A stretch of DNA of 64,000 nucleotides. Origin: Mycolicibacterium sediminis (GTDB taxonomy: Bacteria > Actinomycetota > Actinomycetes > Mycobacteriales > Mycobacteriaceae). The DNA lies in the NCBI RefSeq assembly GCF_010731735.1, contig NZ_AP022588.1, forward strand, positions 558,001 through 622,000, read 5' to 3'. Under the pieces are notes generated by a model that worked only from the letters and a program-made list of their open reading frames with translations, was not told where the DNA came from and made no database searches. The position numbers and the translations under genes are program-made. Of this stretch, positions 17,023 to 24,833 are shown piece after piece (positions within the stretch are counted from its first letter, which is position 1; each line of letters opens with the position of its first letter).

Positions 17023-18118
17023 CCGAATCGCCATCGTCCACGAACGATTCACGGAAGTGGCCGGTTCCGAGCACGTCGTCGAGCAGCTTGCGCTGCAGTG
17101 GCCCGGGTCAGACGTGTACGGAGCGGTCGTCCGCGCCGAAGGGGTGTCGCCCGGACTGAGCAGCCCTCCGCATGCCACGTGGCTGAATCCGCTGTACCAC
17201 CGGGTCCTTCGACAGAAGTCCTACGCGCCTCTGATGCCGTTGATGCCGTCCGCATTTCGCCACCTGCCGATCGGTGACGTCCGTGCCGTCATCGCCAGTC
17301 ACCACGCGTTCGCCACGCAGTCGGTGTTCGCCACCGACGCGCCGGTCATCGCCTACGTGCACAGTCCCGCGCGTTGGGCATGGGACGCATCGCTCCGGGC
17401 GGGCGAGGGAGGCGGCGCAGTGGGAGCGGCCGTGCTGACCGCCCTGTCGGCGATCGCACGCAAGGGCGAGAAAGCGGCGGCCCCGAGGCTGCACACCGTC
17501 GTCGCCAACTCATCCGCAGTCGCGCAACGGATCTCCGAGTGGTGGAATCGAGACGCGATCGTCGTCCATCCACCCGTCGACACCGACGGGTTCACACCCG
17601 ACGCCACCGTCGAGAGAGAGGACTTCTTCCTCCTCGCAGGTCGGCTGGTGCCCTACAAGCGACCCGACCTGGCCATCGAGGCCGCCCGGCGTGCGAAGGT
17701 GCCGCTCGTCGTCGCCGGCGGAGGGCGTGCCATGCAGGCGTGTCAGCAGGTCGCCGGACCCGAGACCATCTTCCTGGGCCGCGTTCCCCACGACGAGCTG
17801 CTCAGTCTGCACCGCCGCACGCGCGCTCTGCTGATGCCCGGCATCGAGGACTTCGGCATCGTGCCCGTGGAGTCCATGGCAACCGGGACGCCGGTGATCG
17901 CCCTGGCGGAGGGCGGGGCCATGGACACCGTGGTGCCCGACGTGACGGGCGTGCTCGTCGACGTCGGCACCGACGACCAGGTCGCCGACCGCTTCGCACA
18001 GGCGATGACCGACTTCGATCCCTCCAGGTTCGATGGGGCGCGAATCCGCACCTGGGCGGAGAAGTTCTCGCGCGACACGTTCCGGCGCCGCATGCAAGAG
18101 GTCGTCGATGCCACCTAG
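17012..18118 (+). CDS. GT4-family glycosyltransferase (WbaZ-like mannosyltransferase type)
   Basis: A 368-residue GT-B enzyme. It starts RIAIVHERFTEVAGSEHVVE and includes VIAYVHSPARWAWD and FFLLAGRLVPYKRPDLAIEA, a pattern typical of WbaZ-like mannosyl- or rhamnosyltransferases of GT4. The donor site reads LMPGIEDFGIVPVESMATGT, with the conserved E-x7-E. ATG start behind GAGGCGAGAG, overlapping the co-polymerase gene by 11 bases. It is the third GT4 gene, so the repeat unit could hold about four sugars counting the priming one. Confidence 0.87.
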   Translation: MASDRIAIVHERFTEVAGSEHVVEQLALQWPGSDVYGAVVRAEGVSPGLSSPPHATWLNPLYHRVLRQKSYAPLMPLMPSAFRHLPIGDVRAVIASHHAFATQSVFATDAPVIAYVHSPARWAWDASLRAGEGGGAVGAAVLTALSAIARKGEKAAAPRLHTVVANSSAVAQRISEWWNRDAIVVHPPVDTDGFTPDATVEREDFFLLAGRLVPYKRPDLAIEAARRAKVPLVVAGGGRAMQACQQVAGPETIFLGRVPHDELLSLHRRTRALLMPGIEDFGIVPVESMATGTPVIALAEGGAMDTVVPDVTGVLVDVGTDDQVADRFAQAMTDFDPSRFDGARIRTWAEKFSRDTFRRRMQEVVDAT

Positions 18119-19370
18119 CGATCCAGGCCCGCGCCACCGCCCATCGGTCTTGGACCTGGCGCTGACGCCGAGCCGCACGGTGGCCGTCGTCGGCCCGGTC
18201 GCGGGTCTGGAGACGAGCCGCGCGACCGCCGTGCTCGCCGCCGCCGGTGCGCTGCCCCAGCCGCATCTCGCCGTGGAACCGCGGGCCGGCGAACGCGCGT
18301 GGCGCTACCGGACCGATCTCGCCGAGCACGTCGTACGCCGCGACGACCTGCCCACCGACGACCTCGGGGCGCTGCTCACCACGGTGCGCCGCGGCGCCGA
18401 CGAGACGCGTCCGCTCAACGCGCTGCTGTGCGGCGACCACCTCGTCGTCGACTACTCCCACGGCGTGGGTGACGGTCAACTCGGGGTCTACCTGCTCGCG
18501 GCGCTCTGCGGCGACGTCGACGAGGAGCGGTCGCGGATCCTCGCCCGCGGACTGCCCCCTCGCGCAGTCGGTTCGGCGGCGTGGCGCCACTTCCGCGCAC
18601 GTCCCGCGGCCATCGCCGACGTCCGCCGTCTCCGCAGCGAGAACAAGGTCACCACCACCGGTGGCCGTCCCACCCGCACCGTCGACGACTGGCAGGCACA
18701 CAACCGCACCGTCACCGCGTACATGCCGCCCGCCACCGTCACCGCAACCCGGGACTGGTCGCGCGCGAACGCGCCCGGCGCCACCTCGGCCTCGCTGACC
18801 GTAGCGCTCTGGATGGCGGCGCTACGGGCGCAAGGCGCCGAACTCGACGAGCGCGTGATGATCCTGATGAACTGCCGGCGGTATCTCGATCCGAGTCATG
18901 CTCTGGCACAGGGGAACTTCGCCGTCGCGATGCCGGTAGTCCTGCCTGCCTCGGGCGATCCCGCCGAGATCGCGGCGCTGGTGCGACGGATATTCGACTC
19001 GGGCTGGCCGATCGCCGTCCTGCTGATGGCCGAGGCCAAGGCACGACTCGGCCGCGGTGGCACCGACCCCGGTTCGGCGCCCGGCCTGGCAGACGCCGGG
19101 GGCCGAATCCGGCTGTCCATCAGCGATCTCGGCCGGTTGCCGATGTTCGACCACGTCGAGTGGGTGCCCGGCGGCCGCCCGCCGCAACTCGCGGCGTACC
19201 TCGAACCCGACGGTCCCGACGCGGTGACGCTGCTGGTGTCCGAACTCGCAGGCGGCCGCACCTTCACGGCGACGTTCTGCGACGCAGCCGTCGATGCCGG
19301 ACTCGTCGAGGGCGCTCTGAAGCGGATGTGCGACGACCCACTCGGGACGCTTCCGTCAGCGGGCCACTGA
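18108..19370 (+). CDS. Condensation-superfamily acyltransferase (PapA/WES-like fold)
   Basis: A 420-residue cytoplasmic protein. The key signal is DYSHGVGDGQLG near residue 126, matching the HxxxDG catalytic motif of the CoA-dependent acyltransferase/condensation superfamily (PapA proteins, wax-ester synthases, NRPS condensation domains). Other supporting segments are MILMNCRRYLDPSHALAQGN (the RxYL/DFG-region equivalent) and LSISDLGRLPMFDHVEWVPG. Such enzymes esterify hydroxyls with an acyl group from CoA or a carrier protein. Position at the end of the exopolysaccharide operon, overlapping the glycosyltransferase by 11 bases, suggests acylation of the glycan or its lipid intermediate. The acyl donor is unknown. 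Confidence 0.72.
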   Translation: MPPSDPGPRHRPSVLDLALTPSRTVAVVGPVAGLETSRATAVLAAAGALPQPHLAVEPRAGERAWRYRTDLAEHVVRRDDLPTDDLGALLTTVRRGADETRPLNALLCGDHLVVDYSHGVGDGQLGVYLLAALCGDVDEERSRILARGLPPRAVGSAAWRHFRARPAAIADVRRLRSENKVTTTGGRPTRTVDDWQAHNRTVTAYMPPATVTATRDWSRANAPGATSASLTVALWMAALRAQGAELDERVMILMNCRRYLDPSHALAQGNFAVAMPVVLPASGDPAEIAALVRRIFDSGWPIAVLLMAEAKARLGRGGTDPGSAPGLADAGGRIRLSISDLGRLPMFDHVEWVPGGRPPQLAAYLEPDGPDAVTLLVSELAGGRTFTATFCDAAVDAGLVEGALKRMCDDPLGTLPSAGH

Positions 19371-19371
19371 C

Positions 19372-20544
19372 GTGTTCCGCGCCGCGCTGGCCACTGCACT
19401 GACGGTCGTGACCCTGGCACTGGGGGCCTGCGCGACCACGTCCGCCCCTGCCGGCGACGACGTCGGGACCAAGGCGAACGGCGAACTCCTCGCCGACCCC
19501 GTAGCCCTACCCCTGTACCCGTTGCTGCAGGGGTTGTCGTCGACCGCCGTGAAGATCAGATACAAGTCGACGTCCGGCGTCGACGAATCGGCCACGACCG
19601 TCTCGGGAATCGTCCTCGTACCGAAGGGAGATCCGCCCGAGGGAGGCTGGCGGATGGCGTCCGTGGGACATCCGACGACCGGGCTCCTCAACAGTTGCGC
19701 GCCATCCTCGGATCCGGGATTGATGGGAAGCACCGGAGTCATCGCCTCCTTCCTCACCTTCGGCTACGTGGTCGTCATGACCGACTACGCGGGCCTCGGC
19801 GCACCGGGCATGCACGCCTATCTGGAACCGAAGTCCGCCGCCTACAACGTGATCGACGCAGTTCGCGCAACGCGCGAAGCCGTGCCGAGCACCTCCACGT
19901 CGTGGGTCGGCTACGGCGTGTCCCAGGGCGGCCAGGCCGTGTGGGCCGCGAACGAGCTGATGCCCGACTACGGTGCGGGTCTCGACCTCGTCGGCTCGAT
20001 CAGCGTCGCCGCGCCGACCGATCTACGGCCGCTCGTCGACGCGATGGAGAACGGGACGCTCACCGTCGAACAGCGCGTGCTGATGCCGACGATCCTGTCC
20101 GGACTGAAGGTGGCGTACCCCGACCTACGGCTCGAGGACTACCTACACGGGGTCATGCTGAGCCGTCTCGAGGCGTTCCGCGGGTGTCAGAACGAGGGCT
20201 CGGAACTCCGCGGTCAGATCGCGCAGAACGCGTCCGCCGACGACTTCCGGCCGACGAGTCCGCAGGCCGCGGACCGGCTCCGCCAGATCCTCGGCGAGAT
20301 CGCCCTCCCCAGCAGACCGGCGTCGGCTCCGATGCTCGTCGCGTATGGCGACTCCGACAAGGTGGTGCTGCCGCAGTGGACGGCCGAGGCCATCGACCGT
20401 GCGTGCGGTCTGGGCGACGTCATCGAGACCGTGGTCGCGCCCGGCCAGGGCCACGGCCAACTCGATCTGGGATCGATCCCTTCGGAGTGGACCAGCGCCC
20501 GGTTCGCAGGCCTGCCCCCCTCCACCACGTGCCCCCAACCGTAG
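19372..20544 (+). CDS. Secretory lipase-family lipoprotein
   Basis: A 390-residue exported alpha/beta hydrolase. The signal peptide ends with a lipobox-like LALGACATT, so it may be a lipoprotein. The mature domain resembles secretory lipases (PF03583): GHPTTGLLNSCAPSSD, TDYAGLGAPGMHAYL, the nucleophile elbow GYGVSQGGQA (GxSxG) and VAYGDSDKVV with a late GQGHGQ that may supply the catalytic His. The GTG start is one base after the acyltransferase stop, so it is probably part of the same transcript. It could hydrolyse acyl esters on the envelope, possibly those made by the neighbour; that link is inference. Confidence 0.78.
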   Translation: MFRAALATALTVVTLALGACATTSAPAGDDVGTKANGELLADPVALPLYPLLQGLSSTAVKIRYKSTSGVDESATTVSGIVLVPKGDPPEGGWRMASVGHPTTGLLNSCAPSSDPGLMGSTGVIASFLTFGYVVVMTDYAGLGAPGMHAYLEPKSAAYNVIDAVRATREAVPSTSTSWVGYGVSQGGQAVWAANELMPDYGAGLDLVGSISVAAPTDLRPLVDAMENGTLTVEQRVLMPTILSGLKVAYPDLRLEDYLHGVMLSRLEAFRGCQNEGSELRGQIAQNASADDFRPTSPQAADRLRQILGEIALPSRPASAPMLVAYGDSDKVVLPQWTAEAIDRACGLGDVIETVVAPGQGHGQLDLGSIPSEWTSARFAGLPPSTTCPQP

Positions 20545-20563
20545 CCAAGTAAGGCAAACCTTC
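20545..20563. promoter_or_regulatory. Weak IdeR-like iron box before the SDR gene
   Basis: The 19 bases match about 12 positions of the IdeR consensus (TTAGGTTAGGCTAACCTAA), with the core AGGCAAACCT intact. It lies 11 bases before a TATCGT hexamer (20574-20579) that fits a -10 element. Binding is plausible but not strong. Confidence 0.35.
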
Positions 20564-20621
20564 GCTGACGTTCTATCGTGGCGGAAGACAAACGCCAGCG
20601 ATCCACGAGGGATGGTCTTCA

Positions 20622-21380
20622 GTGAGCGGTCAACATGCCGGACTCCGCCTGCTCGTCGTCGGCGCATCATCGGGCATCGGCCACGCGGTCGCCGCCAGCG
20701 CAGCGGCCCTCGGCGCCAAGGTCGCCGTCGCAGCCCGCCGGATGGACCTGCTCGACGAACTCGCCGCGTCGATCGACGGTCATGCGTTCGAACTCGACGT
20801 CGCCGACACCGCGACGATCGCTCCCGTGGTCCAGCAGGCCGTCACTGCGCTCGGCGGCCTCGACGCGGTGGTCTTCACCAGCACCGTCATCCCCTTCGCG
20901 CACATCGAGGACACCGACGTCGCCACCTGGATCCATGCGTTCAGCGTCAACGCCATCGGCGCCAACAACGTGCTGCGCGCCGCCCTGCCGCATCTCTCCG
21001 AGAACGGTGTGGTCCTGGTGGCGTCCAACAGTGACGTCGGCCGCCCGCGAGCAGGCGTGGCGGCGTACGGCGCGAGCAAGGCAGCGCTCGACGAGATCCT
21101 CCTGGCGTGGCGCAACGAGCATCCGGATCTCTCGATCATCCGGGTGGGTGTCGGGCCGACGCAGGACACCGAGATCCTCCGCGGCGCGGACCGCGACCTG
21201 CTGTCCCAGTTGTTCAAGTCCTGGGTGGAGCACGGACAACTCCCGGCCCAGATGTCCGCACTTCGGGACGTCGCCAACACGCTGGTGTCGCTGGTGACCA
21301 CGGCCGTCGCCAACCCGAGCGTCGTCCCGGAGGTGGTGCAGTTGGCGCCCCGGATCCGGCCCGACGTCGCCCAGGAATGA
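20622..21380 (+). CDS. Short-chain dehydrogenase/reductase
   Basis: A 252-residue classical SDR with the Rossmann motif LLVVGASSGIGHAVA at the N-terminus, a D at the dinucleotide-selecting position after ARRMD, and the catalytic YGASK (Tyr and Lys) with the upstream Ser in VLVASNSDVG. The NNAG motif is replaced by VFTSTVIPF, so the structural Asn is missing. The GTG start follows GGGATGG. Substrate unknown. A weak IdeR-like box lies in the promoter region, so iron control is possible. Confidence 0.82.
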   Translation: MSGQHAGLRLLVVGASSGIGHAVAASAAALGAKVAVAARRMDLLDELAASIDGHAFELDVADTATIAPVVQQAVTALGGLDAVVFTSTVIPFAHIEDTDVATWIHAFSVNAIGANNVLRAALPHLSENGVVLVASNSDVGRPRAGVAAYGASKAALDEILLAWRNEHPDLSIIRVGVGPTQDTEILRGADRDLLSQLFKSWVEHGQLPAQMSALRDVANTLVSLVTTAVANPSVVPEVVQLAPRIRPDVAQE

Positions 21381-21695
21381 CCTTCGCCGTCGATGCTTTG
21401 ACGACCCGCCGTCCGGCGAGTCGTCGCACCGTTCCTAACGCCTGACCTCCGCCGGCGGTAGGCACACCGAGGCGCGTCGGCGCTCGGTGTTGCTCCCAGC
21501 AAACTCGAGAGTTTGCCCGTTCCACGAGCACTGATTCACTGGGTCGTCAGCGGCAGCGTTCTCGACGCCGAGATCCCGTTTCACTCGCAAGGACTCACGC
21601 ACGGACCGTGGATGATCTTGAGTCGCTCATCAGTGGAGACGTGAATCACACCTGCGCTCACCCGCACTTTCGTGGGCGTTAATACTGGCGAAGAC
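21381..21695. other. Non-coding stretch upstream of the iron boxes
   Basis: No credible open reading frame, tRNA or hairpin is visible in this stretch. Near its right end the sequence GCGTTAATACTGG (about 21676-21688) contains a TAATACT -10-like element. With the two iron boxes just downstream, this is the probable promoter of the porin-like gene. Confidence 0.4.
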
Positions 21696-21714
21696 TTAGG
21701 CCAGGCATACCTAT
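21696..21714. promoter_or_regulatory. IdeR-like iron box 1
   Basis: TTAGGCCAGGCATACCTAT matches 14 of 19 positions of the IdeR consensus, including both outer TTAGG/CCTA half-sites and the AGGC core. It lies just downstream of a -10-like TAATACT, where bound repressor would block transcription. A second box starts 25 bases further on. Confidence 0.6.
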
Positions 21715-21720
21715 TGTTTC

Positions 21721-21739
21721 TTAGGCAACCCTCAGCTAA
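21721..21739. promoter_or_regulatory. IdeR-like iron box 2
   Basis: TTAGGCAACCCTCAGCTAA matches 13 of 19 positions of the IdeR consensus, with a perfect TTAGG half-site, and is followed by AACCTT. Two boxes 25 bases apart resemble the tandem operators of iron-repressed mycobacterial genes. Confidence 0.5.
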
Positions 21740-21787
21740 CCTTCAGGCGCCGCCCAGGCAACTTTCTTTGCTGAATCAGGAGAAACA

Positions 21788-23359
21788 GTGCAACTCGCCC
21801 CCGCCACCCCGTCGCCCGTCACGGTCCCGACGGCCAACCGCTCGGCAGCAGTCTCGCGCCGGACCAAGATGATGGTCGCCGGTATCGCAGCCGCCAGCGC
21901 CAGCGTCGTCGCCATCAACCCGGTGGTGCCCGACGTGCACGAGATCCAACATCACGCAGTCGAACTCGCCGCCGCCGCCAACCCGCTGGTGACCCTGCAG
22001 CAGACCATCGCCAACGCGTTCACCAACCTCGGCTTGCTGGGCAACGCGTCCGCCGGCGCCACCAACTCGTCGACGCAGGCCCTGACCAACCCAGCCGTGT
22101 ACGCGCAGATCGCGAACTTCATCGCGGCCAACGCCACGAATCCCGGACCGCTGCTGGATCAGCTCGTCAACTTCCAGACGTATTACGGCGAAACCATCGG
22201 CACCCGCACTGCTCAGTCGCAGGCCGCGCTGCAGACGGCGCTCGACAATCTCCCGACGGTTCTCCAAAACACGGCCAACTTCCTGGCCCAGGGGCAGTTC
22301 GTCGAGGCGTTCAGCGAGCTGAACATCTACTTCCTGGTGCAGCTGATCGAGCGTCCCGGCAACCCGCTGGTGGTGGCCGGCACCGACCCGTCGCTCGTTC
22401 CGTTGACCAACATCCCCGGTGACATCGCCGCCGCCCTGCCGGGCGGACAGATCGTGGCGAACGTGCTGGATTCGCTACTGACTCGCGGCGTGTTCTCGGG
22501 CCTCACCAGGGCGCTGCTGGTCGCACCGATCACCGCGACCCTGCAGGTCGCCGAGATCTTCGACGCCGTTCGGGTAGCGGTCGACGCCGGCGACTTCGAA
22601 ACGGCCGGCAGCGAATTGGTGAACCTGCCGATCCGGGTGACGAATGCCTTCGTCAACGGCTACGTGCCGAACTTCCCCACGCGCTCCCTCTTCCAGGGGC
22701 TGCTCAGCCCGAACGGTCCGGTGGACTACTTCTTCGTCGACATCCCCAACGCGATCTCCGGCGCGCTCAACGCGTCGGTGGCGCCTCCGGTCACCACTCC
22801 CCCGGCCGGGGCGACGTCGCGCTCGACCAGCGTCAGTTCCACCGACCTCGGGATCGGCACCAACACCGTGTCGCTCAACTCGGTCGCCACTCCGGCGGCC
22901 GCGTCCGAGAACGGCACCGCCGCCACGTCGTCGTCCGCTGGAACCGGGACCCCCGCAACGTCTTCGAGCAGCAGCTCGGTGCCGACGTCCGCCACCACCG
23001 GCTCGGCGGCCGGCGAGCCGACGTCCACGGGAAGCAACCGGCCGGTGAGCACCTACGGCACCGCCACCTCCGCCACCTCCGGCACGGCGGGCACCTCCGG
23101 CACGGCGGGTAGCGCGAGCGGCCTCACGGGGACGGCCGGAGCATCCGGGACGTCCTCTCCCACGGCAGGTTCCGCGTCCACCGGATCCGGCCTCGCCACC
23201 TCGGGTGGCACCGAGGCCACCGGCGGCACGGCAGCGTCCGCCGGAACAACCGGGTCGACCGCACCGTCAGGTGCCGGCGTCAGCGGATCGACGGGCAACG
23301 GTGGCTCGGCCGGCGCAGGCAGCACGGGCAATGCGGGAAGCCCGGGCAGCACCGACTAG
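21788..23359 (+). CDS. Exported porin-like (GjpA-type) surface protein with repetitive tail
   Basis: A 523-residue exported protein. A hydrophobic N-terminal segment MMVAGIAAASASVVAINPVV acts as signal. Residues 55-330 resemble the mycobacterial/Gordonia family annotated as outer-membrane porin GjpA-like: VELAAAANPLVTLQQTIANA, NIPGDIAAALPGGQIV, LLVAPITATLQVAEIFDAVR and VDYFFVDIPNAI. The last 190 residues are a Gly-Ser-Thr-Ala repeat region (GTAGTSGTAG and variants), like surface tails. The GTG follows AGGAGAAAC. Two IdeR-like boxes in its leader predict induction when iron is low. Porin activity is not shown by the sequence; the family name is the only basis. Confidence 0.68.
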   Translation: MQLAPATPSPVTVPTANRSAAVSRRTKMMVAGIAAASASVVAINPVVPDVHEIQHHAVELAAAANPLVTLQQTIANAFTNLGLLGNASAGATNSSTQALTNPAVYAQIANFIAANATNPGPLLDQLVNFQTYYGETIGTRTAQSQAALQTALDNLPTVLQNTANFLAQGQFVEAFSELNIYFLVQLIERPGNPLVVAGTDPSLVPLTNIPGDIAAALPGGQIVANVLDSLLTRGVFSGLTRALLVAPITATLQVAEIFDAVRVAVDAGDFETAGSELVNLPIRVTNAFVNGYVPNFPTRSLFQGLLSPNGPVDYFFVDIPNAISGALNASVAPPVTTPPAGATSRSTSVSSTDLGIGTNTVSLNSVATPAAASENGTAATSSSAGTGTPATSSSSSSVPTSATTGSAAGEPTSTGSNRPVSTYGTATSATSGTAGTSGTAGSASGLTGTAGASGTSSPTAGSASTGSGLATSGGTEATGGTAASAGTTGSTAPSGAGVSGSTGNGGSAGAGSTGNAGSPGSTD

Positions 23360-23373
23360 CGACACCGATCGAC

Positions 23374-23403
23374 GACGGCCCCCTCGGCGACGAGGGGGCC
23401 GTC
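23374..23403. terminator. Bidirectional hairpin between convergent genes
   Basis: GACGGCCCCCTC pairs perfectly over 12 bases with GAGGGGGCCGTC around a six-base loop. It lies between the ends of the porin-like gene (plus) and the amine oxidase gene (minus). There is no long T run, as is common in mycobacterial terminators. Confidence 0.75.
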
Positions 23404-23426
23404 TCCGTGTCGACCTCGCGGCCGGA

Positions 23427-24821
23427 TCAGCGGCCGGTGATCTTGTTCGCGACGCTGGCGATCCGACTGGTGTGCCCCAGTCCGCGGGCCTCGCGGCGAT
23501 CCGCCGTGCGGTAGAGCGCGTACATGCTCTGCACGCCGAGCCACCGCAGCGGCTCCGGCTCCCATCGGCGCACCCGCCGCCCCACCCACGGCAGCCGCGT
23601 CAATTCGGTCTGGTTCCCGAGAACGAGGTCGGCCAGGGTCCGGCCGGCGAGGTTCGTCGTCGTCAAGCCGCTGCCGACATACCCACCCGCGGTACCCAAT
23701 CCGGTGCCGCGATCGAAGTCGACCGTCGCCGTCCAGTCCCGCGGCACTCCGAGCACGCCGCACCACGCATGGTCGATCGGCACGTCGGCGGTCGCAGGGA
23801 ACATCTCGCGGGTCAGCGCGGTCAACGCATCGATGGTCCACTGCTGGGTGGCGCCACGCTCGTCGAGCCGCGAACCGTACCGGTAGGGGATGCCCCGTCC
23901 GCCGAGCGCGATGCGATCGTCGACGGTGCGCTGCGCGTACATATAGCCGTGCGCGTAGTCGCCCAGGAGTTCCGCACCACCCCAACCGATCCGGTCGAGG
24001 ACGTCGGGCGGCAGCGGGGCCGTCACGATCATCGACGAGTTCATCGGCAACCAGCTGCGCTTCTGCCCCTCGATGCTGCCGGTGAACCCCTCCAGGCAGC
24101 GCAGCACCGTCGGCGCACGCACCGTGCCCCGGTCGCTGACGGCCCGGCCGGCGTCGATGCGGCTGACGGTGGTCTGCTCGTAGATCGTGACGCCCAAGCC
24201 GACGACGGCGTCCGCCAGGCCCTGCACCAGCTTGGCCGGCTGCACGCGGGCGCAGTGTGGGCTGAAGATGCCGCCCAGTGACCCCGCGACGCGGATCCGC
24301 TCGTCCATCTCGGATCGACTCAGCGCCACGAAGTCCAGAGGATCGGCGCCCCAGTCCTGTTCGTGCCGAAGCCCGGCGTGCAGCCGCTGCAGCTGGGCTT
24401 GATTGCGGGCGACGTGCAGCAACCCGTCCTTGGCGATGTCGGCATCGATGCCCTCGTTCTTCGCGACGTCGATCACCTCGTCGACGGCGTCGCGCATCGC
24501 ACGCATCAGGTCGACGACACCCTGCTTGCCGTGAGTGGCGGCATACGCGTCACGCGACCCGGCGAGTTCGGCGGACAGCCACCCCCCGTTGCGACCCGAG
24601 GCGCCGAAACCGGCGAACTCCTTCTCCAACAGCACGATCCGGAGATCGGGCTGTTGACGCTTCAGGTAGTAGGCCGTCCACAGTCCGGTGAACCCCGCAC
24701 CGACGATGCAGACGTCGGCCTCGACGTCGCCGGGCAGTGCAGGACGCGGCCGAGGCAGCCCGATGGAGCGGTACCAAAAGGACACGCCGCCGTTGACGGG
24801 CTGCTGACCTGGGGACGCCAT
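23427..24821 (-). CDS. FAD-dependent amine oxidoreductase (DAO family, PuuB-like)
   Basis: A 464-residue flavoprotein. The dinucleotide-binding motif is VCIVGAGFTGLWTAYYL near residue 37, followed by LLEKEFAGFGASGRNGGWL, the RNGG motif of gamma-glutamylputrescine oxidase and related DAO enzymes. The C-terminal FAD segment is GGYVGSGLTTTNLAGRTLAD. Such enzymes oxidise the amine of putrescine derivatives, sarcosine-like or other secondary amines, giving aldehyde, ammonia or amine and hydrogen peroxide. It is the last gene of a minus-strand unit with a polyamine-type importer, which supports polyamine catabolism. Confidence 0.85.
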   Translation of the reverse strand: MASPGQQPVNGGVSFWYRSIGLPRPRPALPGDVEADVCIVGAGFTGLWTAYYLKRQQPDLRIVLLEKEFAGFGASGRNGGWLSAELAGSRDAYAATHGKQGVVDLMRAMRDAVDEVIDVAKNEGIDADIAKDGLLHVARNQAQLQRLHAGLRHEQDWGADPLDFVALSRSEMDERIRVAGSLGGIFSPHCARVQPAKLVQGLADAVVGLGVTIYEQTTVSRIDAGRAVSDRGTVRAPTVLRCLEGFTGSIEGQKRSWLPMNSSMIVTAPLPPDVLDRIGWGGAELLGDYAHGYMYAQRTVDDRIALGGRGIPYRYGSRLDERGATQQWTIDALTALTREMFPATADVPIDHAWCGVLGVPRDWTATVDFDRGTGLGTAGGYVGSGLTTTNLAGRTLADLVLGNQTELTRLPWVGRRVRRWEPEPLRWLGVQSMYALYRTADRREARGLGHTSRIASVANKITGR

Positions 24822-24833
24822 TGTTCGATACTC

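Noticed and set aside
22990..23340. Tandem repeats that might be a CRISPR or satellite array
   Set aside because: The repeats are in-frame Gly/Ser/Thr/Ala codons within the porin-like gene's tail, irregular in length and without spacers.
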